DNA of 64,000 bases from Flavobacteriales bacterium (GCA_027067965.1 JAMOUV010000004.1:95522-159521); one strand, 5' to 3'; counted from the first letter of the stretch, positions 17,377-27,594 are shown. The notes: a model not told the origin generated them from the sequence alone. Program-made: numbers and translations.

Positions 17377-18675
17377 TTAGTCTGTCATTTTTAAGATAAA
17401 ATAAGTTTTTTTGCCCCGTTGAAGCAAGATATACTTATCGTTAATTAAATCCTCTTCCGTAAGGACATAATCGGCCGGCACCTTTTGTTTGTTTACCGAT
17501 ACGGCATTTTCTTTCAAAGCCCTGCGTGCTTCGTTGCCCGATTTCATAAATCCCGATTCGGTCAGGGCTTGCATGACGGGCAGCCCTTTTTTGAGCAGTC
17601 CTTTTTTCATTTCTCCAGCCGGCACCCCTTCGAAAATCTCCAAAAAAGTACGTTCATCGAGGTTCTTTAGGGCAGCGGTCACGTTTTTTCCGAATAAAAT
17701 ACCGGATGCTTCCACCGCTTTTTTCAAAGCATCTTCTCCGTGTACCATCCGGGTTACTTCTTCGGCTAATTTTTTTTGTAATACGCGGTAATGCGGTGCC
17801 TTGCGATGCTCTTCAATCAATTGTTCAATGGCATGGCGGTCCAAAAAAGTAAAAATCTTAATGTATTTTTCCGCATCTTCGTCCGATACATTTATCCAAT
17901 ATTGATAAAACTTATAAGGCGAGGTGCGCTTGGCATCCAACCATACATTTCCGCTTTCGGTTTTGCCGAATTTACTACCGTCCGACTTGGTAATGAGAGG
18001 CACCGTGAGGGCATAGGCCTTTCCTCCTTCGATTCGCCTGATCAATTCGGTACCGGTGGTGATATTGCCCCATTGATCCGAACCGCCCATTTGAATTTTG
18101 CAATCGTAATTTTTGTATAGATGCAAAAAATCGTATCCCTGCATCAATTGATAGGTAAATTCGGTAAACGACATACCCGACTGGTTGTCCGCCGAGGGGT
18201 TCAGCCGTTTTTTTACGGAATCCTTGGCCATCATATAATTAACCGTAATATGTTTTCCTACATTCCGGACAAAATCAATAAACTTAATATCCTTAAACCA
18301 ATCGTAATTATTGAGCATTTCGGCCCGGTTGGGTTTGTCCGAGTCAAAATCGAGGAATCGTTTCAATTGTTTTTTAATTCCTTCTTCGTTCCGGCGCAAG
18401 GTTACTTCGTCAAGGAGATTCCTTTCGGCCGATTTTCCGGAAGGGTCGCCTATCATGCCCGTAGCGCCGCCCACCACGGCCAACGGTTTATGACCATAGC
18501 GTTGAAAATGCATCAATAAAATTATCGGGACCAAATTTCCCACATGAAGCGAGTCGGCAGTCGGATCGAAGCCGATATATCCCGTTACTTTTTCTTCTTT
18601 TAACAAGCGATCGGTTTCGGGAATATAATCGTGGATCAATCCCCGCCATTTCAATTCTTCAAAAAAATCTTTCAT
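17377..18675 (-). CDS. tyrS: Tyrosyl-tRNA synthetase
   Basis: Class I synthetase charging tRNA-Tyr. The HIGH-type motif is HVGN (His44), with the preceding [11 protein letters not shown] typical of TyrRS; the KMSKS-type loop is KFGKT at about residue 235. A C-terminal S4 RNA-binding domain covers roughly 360-432. The 432-residue length is standard. A TAnnTTTG promoter is 22 bases before the ATG. Confidence 0.96.
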   Translation of the reverse strand: MKDFFEELKWRGLIHDYIPETDRLLKEEKVTGYIGFDPTADSLHVGNLVPIILLMHFQRYGHKPLAVVGGATGMIGDPSGKSAERNLLDEVTLRRNEEGIKKQLKRFLDFDSDKPNRAEMLNNYDWFKDIKFIDFVRNVGKHITVNYMMAKDSVKKRLNPSADNQSGMSFTEFTYQLMQGYDFLHLYKNYDCKIQMGGSDQWGNITTGTELIRRIEGGKAYALTVPLITKSDGSKFGKTESGNVWLDAKRTSPYKFYQYWINVSDEDAEKYIKIFTFLDRHAIEQLIEEHRKAPHYRVLQKKLAEEVTRMVHGEDALKKAVEASGILFGKNVTAALKNLDERTFLEIFEGVPAGEMKKGLLKKGLPVMQALTESGFMKSGNEARRALKENAVSVNKQKVPADYVLTEEDLINDKYILLQRGKKTYFILKMTD

Positions 18676-18696
18676 ACTTATTCAATTGATTCCGTG

Positions 18697-18704
18697 CAAA
18701 TATA
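18697..18704 (-). promoter_or_regulatory. -7 box of tyrS operon
   Basis: Minus strand reads TATATTTG; a TTG lies 17 bases upstream. The ATG is 22 bases downstream. Confidence 0.6.
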
Positions 18705-18978
18705 CTGATTTTATAATTGCACAATTGCATTTAATCCTTTACCGTTCAGAACAAATTGGCAGTTTAATTTTTCATTGAATGCTTGAAAAATTACCAGCAG
18801 TCCGCGATCTATTGAAAGAAAGATTGGCGGTGAAATTTGATTTTAATCATCCTCTTTTCTTTTTTTTATCGGGCGGCAATTAGACTTTCAATATTTTGGA
18901 TTTTTTGCACTGACAAAGTGCATATAAATTCATTTACCGGCTTTTTGGTGAAAGGGAGAATAATTATTCCAAAAAAAA

Positions 18979-19009
18979 TTGGATAATCAAGCGGTAAATC
19001 ATATATTTG
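18979..19009 (+). promoter_or_regulatory. Promoter of secDF
   Basis: TTG at 18979-18981, 20 bases, then TATATTTG at 19002-19009. This is a full match to the phylum promoter, 28 bases before the ATG. Confidence 0.65.
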
Positions 19010-19036
19010 CGCATTGTAATGAAAAACTAAGAATCA

Positions 19037-21970
19037 ATGTCAGGAAAAGGATTAGTCAAAACGTTTGCACTCCTACTTGGAATCATCAGTATCTATCAAT
19101 TGTCTTTTACTTTTATCGATCAGAAAATCAAAAAACAAGCCAAAATTTTTGCGCAAAATGATTTCACCAAAGAAAGACAATATTTGGATTCCATAAAGAA
19201 TGAAGAAGCATTCAATTTACTGGGGCTTAAATTCACTTACGACGAAGTGAAGAAGCGGGCCATGAAATTGGGTCTGGACTTACAAGGAGGAATCAATGTG
19301 ATTCTTCAAATTTCGGTTCGCGATATTTTAAAAGATTTGGCCAACAACTCGCATGACCCCGATTTTAACCGGGCGCTCAAGATGGCCGATGAAATGCAGA
19401 AAGAGAGCGACAAACCGTATTTGGATTTGTTTTATGAAGCATGGGACGAAATTGCCAAAGAAACGGACAAAAAACTCAGCAGCCCCAAAATTTTCGGTAA
19501 CAAAAAACTATCGGGCGAAATCACCCCCGATATGACCGACAGCGAAGTTAAAAAAGTCATTCGCGACAAGGTGGACGAAGCCATGGTGAGTGCTTTTGAA
19601 GTATTGCGTAAACGGATTGACAAATTCGGGGTGGCCTCGCCGAATATTCAGCGATTAGGAAAAAGCGGACGTATTTTAGTGGAACTTGCCGGGGCCAAAG
19701 ATATTGAACGGATTAAAAAATTATTACGCAGCACAGCCCAATTGGAATTTTGGCCGGGTTATAAGCAAGAAGAATACATGGATTTTCTGCCGGTAATAGA
19801 TCGCATCATAGCGGCCCGCAATCAAACGGAAACAAAAAAAGATACCACCGATACGGAAGAATTGATTGCAGAAGATTCTACAAACGTGGAAAATCTATTG
19901 GCCGAGCGAAGACCGTTTACCTCATTAATTAAAAAAGGCGGTTACGGCCCGGTAATCGGATATTTTGAAATCAAAGATACCGCCAGAGTTAACCGGATGC
20001 TTCATAATCCGGAAGTTATCAAGGCACGACCCGAACATCTGCGATACGCCAAATTCCTTTGGGGCAAACCCGATCCGGATTCCGATGTGATTCCGTTGTA
20101 TATTTTAAAGGGTAATCGCGACAATATCCCGCCCTTAAGCGGAAGCGTGATCGTGGATGCCAGACAGGAATTCGATCAGTTCGGTAAGCCGGTGGTTACG
20201 ATGGCTATGAATACGAAAGGTGCCAAAATCTGGGAAAAAATGACCGATGAGGCCTTCCGTAACAAATCCACTATTGCCATTGTTTTGGACGATATCGTTT
20301 ATTCCGCTCCAACGGTGACTAACGGTCCCATTTCGGGTGGAAGAAGCGAAATTTCAGGCAAATTCAGCATTGAAGAAGCCAAAGACTTGGCCAACGTGCT
20401 CCGGGCCGGAAAATTACCCGCCCGTGCCGAAATCATTCAGTCGGAAGTGGTCGGTCCCACCTTGGGAAAAGAGTCCATTCAAAAAAGTTTAATCGCTTTC
20501 TTCCTTGCATTGGTACTAGTCATGCTTTGGATGATTTTCTATTACGGACGTGCCGGTGTGGTTGCATCGATCGTATTGCTTGTTAACCTGATTTTCATCT
20601 TCGGCATTCTGGCCAGTTTGAAATTGGTACTTACCTTGCCCGGCATTGCGGGTATTATATTGACCATCGGTATTTCGGTAGATGCCAACGTGCTGATTTA
20701 CGAACGTATTCGCGAAGAATTGCGCATGGGCAAAAACATGAAGCAAGCCATTGCCGAAGGGTACAAAAATGCATTCTCATCGATTTGGGATGCCAATATA
20801 ACCACCTTCCTCACCGGTGTAATCCTGTTTATTTTCGGAACAGGCCCCATTCAAGGTTTTGCTACCACATTGATTATCGGTATTGTAACCTCGATGTTTA
20901 CGGCCATCTTGCTATCCAGAGTGTTTATTGAAGAATGGATGGAAAAAGGCAAAAAGATGACTTTTTCCACCAAATGGACGGAAAATTTCCTTACAAATGT
21001 CAAATGGGACTTTCTGGGGAAACGAAAGATTGCCTATATCTTTTCAGGGATTTTAATTCTTATCAGTTTAATTTCCATTTTTACCAAAGGACTTAATCCC
21101 GGTGTGGATTTTGTCGGTGGCCGGACTTTTACGGTTAGGTTCGCCAATCCGGTAAATCCCAATGAAGTAGCCGCGGCATTAGGCGAAGTCTTTATCGACG
21201 AAAAAGGAAATAAAATCGTTCCCGAAGTCAAAACTTTCGGAGGAGATAACCAATTGAAAATTACAACCAAATATAAAATCGATGCCGAAGGCGAAAACGT
21301 AGATACAGAAATCCAACAAAAATTGTATCAAGGTTTGAAACCTTTCCTTCCGGAAGGATTTACTTATGATGAATTTGTCGGAGTCGCGGGAGAAAAACAA
21401 TACGGCATCATGCAGTCCATGAAAGTAGGCCCCACCATTGCCGACGATATTAAAAAAGGCGCCATATGGGCCATTATATTATCTCTCATCATCATTTTCT
21501 TATATATCCTCTATCGATTTAAATATTGGCAATTCTCCGTGGGTGCCATTGCCGCATTGGTGCATGATGTAATCATCGTATTGGGTATTTTCTCTTTGAC
21601 CTACAATATTATGCCTTTTGATATGGAAGTGGATCAAGCGTTTATTGCCGCCATCCTTACCATCATCGGATATTCATTAAACGATACGGTGGTGATCTTC
21701 GACCGTATCCGGGAATTTATGAAAATCCATATCAGTTGGAAATTACCCGATATTATCAACAGTGCTTTGGGCACTACCCTCTCCAGAACATTGAACACCT
21801 CATTTACCACCTTATTGGTATTGATTGTAGTCATGTTCTTCGGAGGAGAAAGTATCCGGGGATTTGTCTTCTCCTTGATTATCGGGGTGATTATAGGTAC
21901 TTACTCGTCGGTATTTGTGGCCACACCGGTGATGTACGAATTGCTTAAAACCAAGTTCAGAAAAAAATAA
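19037..21970 (+). CDS. secDF: Fused protein-export subunit SecDF
   Basis: Proton-driven membrane subunit that assists Sec translocation, with SecD and SecF as one 977-residue chain, as usual in Bacteroidota. One N-terminal helix precedes the periplasmic SecD region with the GLDLQGGIN motif (about residue 75). Five SecD helices start near 480, including TIGISVDANVLIYERIREE. The SecF half begins near 650 with GVDFVGGRTF at about 688-697 and the matching helix set with SLNDTVVIFDRIRE. The gene has its own promoter and terminator. Confidence 0.97.
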   Translation: MSGKGLVKTFALLLGIISIYQLSFTFIDQKIKKQAKIFAQNDFTKERQYLDSIKNEEAFNLLGLKFTYDEVKKRAMKLGLDLQGGINVILQISVRDILKDLANNSHDPDFNRALKMADEMQKESDKPYLDLFYEAWDEIAKETDKKLSSPKIFGNKKLSGEITPDMTDSEVKKVIRDKVDEAMVSAFEVLRKRIDKFGVASPNIQRLGKSGRILVELAGAKDIERIKKLLRSTAQLEFWPGYKQEEYMDFLPVIDRIIAARNQTETKKDTTDTEELIAEDSTNVENLLAERRPFTSLIKKGGYGPVIGYFEIKDTARVNRMLHNPEVIKARPEHLRYAKFLWGKPDPDSDVIPLYILKGNRDNIPPLSGSVIVDARQEFDQFGKPVVTMAMNTKGAKIWEKMTDEAFRNKSTIAIVLDDIVYSAPTVTNGPISGGRSEISGKFSIEEAKDLANVLRAGKLPARAEIIQSEVVGPTLGKESIQKSLIAFFLALVLVMLWMIFYYGRAGVVASIVLLVNLIFIFGILASLKLVLTLPGIAGIILTIGISVDANVLIYERIREELRMGKNMKQAIAEGYKNAFSSIWDANITTFLTGVILFIFGTGPIQGFATTLIIGIVTSMFTAILLSRVFIEEWMEKGKKMTFSTKWTENFLTNVKWDFLGKRKIAYIFSGILILISLISIFTKGLNPGVDFVGGRTFTVRFANPVNPNEVAAALGEVFIDEKGNKIVPEVKTFGGDNQLKITTKYKIDAEGENVDTEIQQKLYQGLKPFLPEGFTYDEFVGVAGEKQYGIMQSMKVGPTIADDIKKGAIWAIILSLIIIFLYILYRFKYWQFSVGAIAALVHDVIIVLGIFSLTYNIMPFDMEVDQAFIAAILTIIGYSLNDTVVIFDRIREFMKIHISWKLPDIINSALGTTLSRTLNTSFTTLLVLIVVMFFGGESIRGFVFSLIIGVIIGTYSSVFVATPVMYELLKTKFRKK

Positions 21971-21996
21971 TCGAAACGATATTTTTAAATTTATTC

Positions 21997-22024
21997 AAAC
22001 CGCCTTCACCGGGCGGTTTTTTTA
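21997..22024 (+). terminator. Terminator between convergent secDF and GT2 gene
   Basis: An 8-bp stem AAACCGCC / GGCGGTTT with a short loop, followed by a run of T. It lies directly before the end of the opposing gene, so it may act for both. Confidence 0.75.
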
Positions 22025-23125
22025 TTTATCAAACCGGCGCCCTTTCCATTCGAAGGGGGAATTTATTATTAATTTCAACCCGAGCAAAACGTATAAAAGC
22101 GGAAGTGCGATTTGAATGGACAAAAATTCCGGAAAATCCAATCGAATACGATAAGTCCTTGCCGTATGGCGAAGCAATCGATAATGTAATCCTATAATTA
22201 ACATCAACCAAATTAGCCACAAAACAAAAAATTCCGGCCTATAAACGCTCACCGCAAATAGAAGAAACCCTTCAAAGAAAGTCCACATCTGTAATAACAA
22301 AAACATCATTCCGAAATTGAATTTGCCGGCAGTTTTTTTGCTCCAACGGACTCGTTGTTGTATCCATGCATTTAGATTGGTAACCGGCTTTGTTTTTGCG
22401 GCCGCCAAAGGAGATTTCAGATAGGAAAGTTGGGTGGGAAAATGCTTTTTGAATTTTTCCATAAGAAAAATATCATCCCCACCCGCAAAATCCATATGAC
22501 CGGCATAAGCCCCCGTTTCAAAAAAGGCCGATTTGTCAAAAGATAAATTGGCTCCATTGGACAAGAAAGGATTTCCCCTTAAAAATCCGTACTCGGTCAA
22601 TGCTTGAAGGGCCAAAAATTCTCCCTTTTGTATCCGGCCGATAAAAGAAATGGCGTCTTCAATCAATACGGGAGCCGAAATCAATTTTATTTCGCTGTTT
22701 TCAACAAGAAAATCATTTCGAATTTGCAAAAATGCCGGTTCGATTGTCACATCGGCATCCAAGGTAATGATATGCGAATAACGTGACCGGCGAATACCGG
22801 TTAGCAATGCATTTTTCTTTGGCGAACCCGCCCCGGATTCGGCATCCAATAGCAGATAAGGAAAAGAAATTTCCGCATGTCGAATAGTTTCCACGGACGC
22901 ATCAATCGAATGGTCATTCACAAAAATAACTTCAAATTTATCCTGCGGATAACGTAATGCATTTAATGATGCTATGAGGGAAGGCAAATTATTTTGTTCG
23001 TTTCGGAAAGGAATGATTATGCTGAACTCGCCGGCCGGCTGGTGATTTTTTAATTCAAACACTTTGTTACCCTTTAAAATACGGATAATCCGAAGCAAAA
23101 CAGCGGCATAAATTAATGTAATCAC
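22022..23125 (-). CDS. Membrane-anchored family 2 glycosyltransferase
   Basis: 367 residues. One N-terminal membrane segment, then a GT2 domain (FSIIIPFRNEQNNLPSL; VNDHSID; LDADVTIEP with the DxD; FAGGDDIFLMEKF) and a processive-type QxxRW motif (QQRVRW), followed by three or four C-terminal helices. The layout fits synthases that move a sugar from a nucleotide donor at the inner membrane. The product is unknown. One base separates it from the upstream flippase-like gene, so they are co-transcribed. Confidence 0.82.
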   Translation of the reverse strand: MITLIYAAVLLRIIRILKGNKVFELKNHQPAGEFSIIIPFRNEQNNLPSLIASLNALRYPQDKFEVIFVNDHSIDASVETIRHAEISFPYLLLDAESGAGSPKKNALLTGIRRSRYSHIITLDADVTIEPAFLQIRNDFLVENSEIKLISAPVLIEDAISFIGRIQKGEFLALQALTEYGFLRGNPFLSNGANLSFDKSAFFETGAYAGHMDFAGGDDIFLMEKFKKHFPTQLSYLKSPLAAAKTKPVTNLNAWIQQRVRWSKKTAGKFNFGMMFLLLQMWTFFEGFLLFAVSVYRPEFFVLWLIWLMLIIGLHYRLLRHTARTYRIRLDFPEFLSIQIALPLLYVLLGLKLIINSPFEWKGRRFDK

Positions 23126-23126
23126 C

Positions 23127-23984
23127 CTAGAAAATTTTTCTTAAGCGTAAATAAAACCATAATTGCCCCGCCAAGGCCGGGAAAAAGGTATTCCATATCC
23201 ACAACCATAGCATTATAAGAAGTAAAGAGTTTTCGGCCGGAAATAGGCCGGAAAAGAATAAATATGCCACCGAAGTTTTTACCGGCAAATCCAATCCGGG
23301 AATTAATGGAATAAAAGAAACCGCCGCATAATATAGGGCAATTTGTGAGCCCAATAAAAATATATCGGGTGTTCTATCACTCGAAAGGATTAACAATATC
23401 AGTAGAAAACCGCCGAATACGAAGTAGCGGAGCAAGGACAACAGCAAAATATTTCGAAACTTTTTTCGGAGAAAAATACAAACTGCCGCTGCCGTTATTA
23501 ATAGGAGGACAGGTATATAAACAGGAAATTCGAAATAAATCGTCAAGGCGGTTATCCCTAGCCATAAAGTGATAATCATTTGGGAACCTTGTTCGTATGC
23601 GACTAATTTTAAAGCGGCCTTTTTGTTATCGAAAAATAAAGGTTTTTGCACAAATTCGCCCGAATTAAAAGGCGTAAAAAACGACCATGAAAAAGTGCTA
23701 AGTTGTTGAAATGCAGCGTCTTTGAAACTTGTTTTTTGTAATCCGGATGCCAAGAATTGCCATTTTTTAATACGGAGGACCCAATTTAAACCACCCAAAA
23801 CAATACCGGCTCCTGCCCACAGGGGATTTACAAATCGAGTAGCCAAAAACATCACATCCACCCGAAGGGATTTATGATGAAAAATATAAAACAAATAAAT
23901 TACGGAAAAGCCCAAAATAACGTAAGCGACAATTTTCAAGGTATATCCGGGCGGATTAAGTATTTTTGCCGTAACTTTATTCAT
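23127..23984 (-). CDS. LPG-synthase-type integral membrane protein (UPF0104-like)
   Basis: About 285 residues with roughly seven membrane helices, matching the lysylphosphatidylglycerol synthase transmembrane domain (AglD/MprF flippase) family: NWVLRIKKWQFL, then STFSWSFFTPFNSGEF and a C-terminal LIPLIPGLDLP-type segment. The soluble aminoacyl-transferase domain is absent, so it is probably a lipid or polyprenyl-sugar membrane protein rather than an LPG synthase. The start is set at ATG 23984 (MNKVTAKIL); frames upstream run through the ruvC start region. It is paired with the GT2 gene and divergent from ruvC. Confidence 0.7.
   Translation of the reverse strand: MNKVTAKILNPPGYTLKIVAYVILGFSVIYLFYIFHHKSLRVDVMFLATRFVNPLWAGAGIVLGGLNWVLRIKKWQFLASGLQKTSFKDAAFQQLSTFSWSFFTPFNSGEFVQKPLFFDNKKAALKLVAYEQGSQMIITLWLGITALTIYFEFPVYIPVLLLITAAAVCIFLRKKFRNILLLSLLRYFVFGGFLLILLILSSDRTPDIFLLGSQIALYYAAVSFIPLIPGLDLPVKTSVAYLFFSGLFPAENSLLLIMLWLWIWNTFFPALAGQLWFYLRLRKIF
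23961..23968 (+). promoter_or_regulatory. -7 box of ruvC
   Basis: TATTTTTG, a TAnnTTTG match, 32 bases before the GTG proposed as the ruvC start. It lies inside the first codons of the divergent membrane gene. Confidence 0.45.
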
Positions 23985-23999
23985 AGAAAATCTATTCAG

Positions 24000-24569
24000 G
24001 TGCAAAATACAAAAAAACATCATGATGAACTGATTATTATGGGAGTGGACCCGGGCACAATCGTGATGGGGTTCGGAATTATAAAAGTGAGCGGCAGCCG
24101 CGTTAAACTCCTTTTGACCGATCACTTAATGTTAAGCAAATACGACGCGCACGCCCTTCGTTTGAAGAAAATTTTTGAACGCAGCATTCAATTAATAGAA
24201 ACCTATTTGCCGGATGAAATTGCATTGGAAGCACCGTTTTACGGCAAAAACGTCCAGTCGATGCTAAAACTAGGCCGGGCACAAGGCGTGGTGATGGCGG
24301 CGGCACTCAGTCGTGATATTCCGGTGGTTGAATATAGCCCGAAAAAGGTAAAAATGGCCATTACGGGAAACGGAAATGCTTCCAAAGAACAAGTAGCCGG
24401 CATGCTTAAAACTCTTTTACAACTCAATGCCATGAGCGTCAAACTCGACGAATCGGATGCATTGGCCGTGGCCATGTGTCATTATTATAACAGAAATAAT
24501 ATTCAATCCGGCCAATCCTATTCGGGCTGGAAAGCGTTTGTAAAGAAAAATCCCGGAAGAATTAAATAA
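24000..24569 (+). CDS. ruvC: Holliday junction endodeoxyribonuclease RuvC
   Basis: Resolves Holliday junctions with RuvAB. The first catalytic Asp is in MGVDPGTIVMGFG, the second acidic site in ALEAPFYGKNVQSMLKLGRA, and the last in DESDALAVAMCH. The body is full length, but no ATG lies at the normal place. The only nearby ATG (24039) would cut into the first beta strand, so a GTG at 24000 (189 residues) is preferred. It fits the typical 184-190 residue length and lies after a plausible promoter. The frame stays open further upstream without recognisable homology. Confidence 0.9.
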   Translation: MQNTKKHHDELIIMGVDPGTIVMGFGIIKVSGSRVKLLLTDHLMLSKYDAHALRLKKIFERSIQLIETYLPDEIALEAPFYGKNVQSMLKLGRAQGVVMAAALSRDIPVVEYSPKKVKMAITGNGNASKEQVAGMLKTLLQLNAMSVKLDESDALAVAMCHYYNRNNIQSGQSYSGWKAFVKKNPGRIK

Positions 24570-24588
24570 AAATTTATCAACAGCCGGA

Positions 24589-25521
24589 TCAGGTGCCGTT
24601 TTGTTTCTCTTTCAGTTTTACTATACTCATATTCAATTCATGTCCCAGAAGTAAAATCACCGCATATACATACATCATAAAGAGCAAAATCAATAGCGCA
24701 CCGATAGAACCGTAAAGTTGATTGTATCGATTGAAATTTTTGATGTAAAGCCCGAACAAATAAAAACCGATTAAAAAGAATATGGAACTCATCACACTAC
24801 CGGGGGAAATTAAGGGTAATTTTTTTCCTTCCTCGGTGCCGAATTTATAAATCACCGATACCGAAAGAAATATCATAATAAAATAAAAAATACGCTTGGA
24901 CCACATTAACCATGGAGAAATATTTTCGATTACGCCATGTTTTTTTAAAGTGTAAATAAAATAAATTTCGAAATAAATCATACCGGCCACCGAAATAAAT
25001 AAAATTAAAATCAATATCACCGAAATTAATAATGCGTAGGCATATTGCTTGTAGAATTTGCGGTTGTGATATACTTTATTGACCGAAGATTCGAATCCCG
25101 TGAGGATGGCATTCACACCGTTTGCCATAAAGAATAATGACAAAATAATACCGGCCGAAAGCAAACTTTTACGGCGATTGGTAGCGATATCGTATATGAT
25201 ACCGTCAAAGAGTTCGTGGGTTTTGGGTGGCAGTACATCATGAAAAAAATTAATTACACCTTCTTGAAAACCTTCTATCGGCACGAAAGCAATGGCGCTT
25301 AAAACCACCAATAAAAAAGGGAATAAAGCCATAAAAAAATTGTAGGCAATTGCCGATGCACGCATGGTGAGGAAGCCCTCGATTACACCGAACGAATAAA
25401 ATCGTAATATATCAAACAAACTCAGTTCGGGATAAAAGGGGACTTTGATATGTTTGGCCCAGAATTTTAACTTGACCGAATAACCTAAAAAACGATATTT
25501 TATTTTTCGAAATAAATTCAT
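24589..25521 (-). CDS. YihY/BrkB-family inner membrane protein
   Basis: About 310 residues with six predicted helices, matching the YihY (once called ribonuclease BN) family. Landmarks are FGVIEGFLTMRASAIAYNFFMALFP near the N-terminus, then SLFFMANGVNAILTGFE, and a final helix near the C-terminus. The molecular function of the family is unsettled. The start is set at ATG 25521, which overlaps the upstream stop as TAATG; an in-frame codon at 25545 lies inside the M19 gene. It is coupled with the M19 dipeptidase gene. Confidence 0.82.
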   Translation of the reverse strand: MNLFRKIKYRFLGYSVKLKFWAKHIKVPFYPELSLFDILRFYSFGVIEGFLTMRASAIAYNFFMALFPFLLVVLSAIAFVPIEGFQEGVINFFHDVLPPKTHELFDGIIYDIATNRRKSLLSAGIILSLFFMANGVNAILTGFESSVNKVYHNRKFYKQYAYALLISVILILILFISVAGMIYFEIYFIYTLKKHGVIENISPWLMWSKRIFYFIMIFLSVSVIYKFGTEEGKKLPLISPGSVMSSIFFLIGFYLFGLYIKNFNRYNQLYGSIGALLILLFMMYVYAVILLLGHELNMSIVKLKEKQNGT

Positions 25522-26687
25522 TAATCCGGTAAATTTTTTAACCAAAATCGCATGGCATTTTCGCCCGTTATCATTCGGATTTCTTCTTCTGAAAAACCTT
25601 TTTTTCTCAATTCTTTCACCAGAAAATGCAAGCCCCTTACATCGGTAGGCGTAACCACCGCACCGTCGAAATCAGAACCTAAGGCCACATATTGCACCCC
25701 GACCAAATCCGCGATATAACGCATGGTTTCGGCCACATGTTTGTAATCGGGTTTACAAACGGTATGGGCAAAAAATCCCACCCCGATTAATCCGCCGCTA
25801 TGCGCTATGGCACGAAGATGTTCATCGGATAAATTTCGACCGTTATTGCATATTCCTTTGGCTCCCGTATGCGAAGTAATCAAAGGTCTCTTGGCAATGG
25901 AAAGTATATCGTCAATGGCTTTTTCGGAAGCGTGCGCCAAATCGATTACCATACCCAATTCATCCATTTTCTTAATCACTTCCTTGCCGAATGGGGTTAA
26001 TCCGCCTTTTTTCTCGCCTTGTGCGGAACCGCCCAATTCATTATCAAATAAATGCATGGGGCCTGCCATACGCACGCCGGCTTGATAAAATATATCCAAG
26101 TTATCGACATTGCCTTCCAAACTGTGTAAACCTTCTATACCTAACATTCCGGCCGCCAAAATTCCATCGGTTTGATGCAAATCGTTCAAGTATTTTTTCA
26201 AATCCCCCTTGGTCTTAATCAAACGCAAGGTCCCGCCCGATTTGCTTGCATATTTTTCCAGTCGTTTGCACTGTTCCAATACTCTGTTTTTCAAGCTGAA
26301 CCATGTGGCCGGGTCGCGCCCCGATAAGATAAAAGGAACGGTCAATTTATCCGAATCGGACGAATTGGCTTCGATGCTCAAAGATTTCGGCACCTTGCTG
26401 ACAATTGTAAAAATCTGAAAATGGGGTCTCGATTCCCTAAGCCAAGGAATATTGACCATGCCTCCCTTATGAGTGCGATTCAAATCGGTCCCCCACAGGA
26501 GTGCATCGGAATGCATATCCACGGTATAGGGCAAGCGATCGTATATTTTCTGATATTCCGGCTCCGTCTTTTCGTAAGGACCGCGTTGGACGGGCATATT
26601 ATAAGCCGAAAGCAAATATTCGGGTAAGAAAAGATGAAGAACCGTATAAAGGAAAAACAAAAGAAAAAGCACGTACAATTTTTTCAT
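25521..26687 (-). CDS. Membrane dipeptidase (peptidase M19)
   Basis: Zinc dipeptidase of the renal dipeptidase family, 388 residues. The N-terminal hydrophobic stretch MKKLYVLFLLFFLYTVLHLFL suggests export or anchoring. The metal-binding HxD is DMHSD (His59, Asp61); AGMLGIEG contains the bridging Glu; SHTGAKGI and the late GSDFDGAV motif are also typical. It probably cleaves dipeptides in the periplasm. It is followed by the YihY gene with a 1-base overlap. Confidence 0.88.
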   Translation of the reverse strand: MKKLYVLFLLFFLYTVLHLFLPEYLLSAYNMPVQRGPYEKTEPEYQKIYDRLPYTVDMHSDALLWGTDLNRTHKGGMVNIPWLRESRPHFQIFTIVSKVPKSLSIEANSSDSDKLTVPFILSGRDPATWFSLKNRVLEQCKRLEKYASKSGGTLRLIKTKGDLKKYLNDLHQTDGILAAGMLGIEGLHSLEGNVDNLDIFYQAGVRMAGPMHLFDNELGGSAQGEKKGGLTPFGKEVIKKMDELGMVIDLAHASEKAIDDILSIAKRPLITSHTGAKGICNNGRNLSDEHLRAIAHSGGLIGVGFFAHTVCKPDYKHVAETMRYIADLVGVQYVALGSDFDGAVVTPTDVRGLHFLVKELRKKGFSEEEIRMITGENAMRFWLKNLPD

Positions 26688-26838
26688 GCTATTTTTTTAA
26701 GCAATTTAAAGAAAAGCGTTTGATTTATAAAACAAAACTTCTTTGGCAATAGATAAATTTCTTATTTGAACATTTAGAAATTGATGAAATAACACCAAAA
26801 ATCAATAAATCCGGAAATCGATATTTATAAACCTCCGG

Positions 26839-27594
26839 TTATAAAGCCGCCTCGATAATAGCCAAGAAATCTTCCGGCTTAAGCGAAGCGCCGCCTACCA
26901 AACCTCCATCCACATCGGGACGCGAAAACAAATCGGCCGCATTGGATGGCTTCACACTTCCGCCGTAAAGAATTCTGATTTGTTCGGCCGTTTGTTCGCC
27001 GGCCATACCGGAAACGACTTGCCGAATGAACCGATGCATTTCCTGTGCTTGATCGGGCGTGGCGGTCTTACCCGTTCCTATAGCCCAAACGGGTTCGTAA
27101 GCAATGGTCATCCGCGACCAATCAGCCGGAGTCAAAGCATGCAATGAAGCTTCCAGTTGTTCGCGTACCGTATCAAAATGCCGTCCGGCTTCGCGTTCCT
27201 CCAAAACCTCTCCCACACAAAAAATAACCTGCATCTCGTGGTCCATTGCCGTTTTTACTTTTTTAGCCAAAAGTCCGGCATCTTCACAAAAATATTGGCG
27301 GCGTTCGGAATGTCCGAGAATAACCCGGTCAATACCTACCGAAAGCAGCATGGGCGCGGATACTTCACCAGTAAATGCCCCGGCCGTTTCCCAATGCATA
27401 TTTTGGGCCGACAGTTCGATGGCACTGGCTTTCAATATTTCCCGTAGGGGATATAAATAAGGAAACGAAGGCGCCACCACGACTTCGACCTTATCTCCGG
27501 AATGAAAATTTTTCTTTAACTCTTCAACCAAATCAATGGCTTGCTTTAAAGTGAGGTTCATTTTCCAATTTCCGGCTACTATTTTTTTTCTCAT
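26839..27594 (-). CDS. tpiA: Triosephosphate isomerase
   Basis: Glycolytic isomerase of DHAP and GAP, 251 residues. Catalytic Lys is in GNWKMN (near residue 11), His in ILGHSERR (near 98), Glu in IAYEPVWAIGTG (near 170); the phosphate loop is LYGGSVKPSN. It begins 19 bases after dgt and is likely co-transcribed with it. The 151 bases between its stop and the M19 gene show no clear terminator. Confidence 0.97.
   Translation of the reverse strand: MRKKIVAGNWKMNLTLKQAIDLVEELKKNFHSGDKVEVVVAPSFPYLYPLREILKASAIELSAQNMHWETAGAFTGEVSAPMLLSVGIDRVILGHSERRQYFCEDAGLLAKKVKTAMDHEMQVIFCVGEVLEEREAGRHFDTVREQLEASLHALTPADWSRMTIAYEPVWAIGTGKTATPDQAQEMHRFIRQVVSGMAGEQTAEQIRILYGGSVKPSNAADLFSRPDVDGGLVGGASLKPEDFLAIIEAAL

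Larger units (their letters stand above)
18676..19036. other. Divergent intergenic region tyrS / secDF
   Basis: 361 bases holding the tyrS promoter (18697-18704, minus) and the secDF promoter (18979-19009, plus). No ORF, RNA or repeat is recognised between them. Confidence 0.6.

Noticed and set aside
23127..23984. Annotating the membrane protein as a full lysylphosphatidylglycerol synthase
   Set aside because: The soluble aminoacyl-transferase domain is absent.
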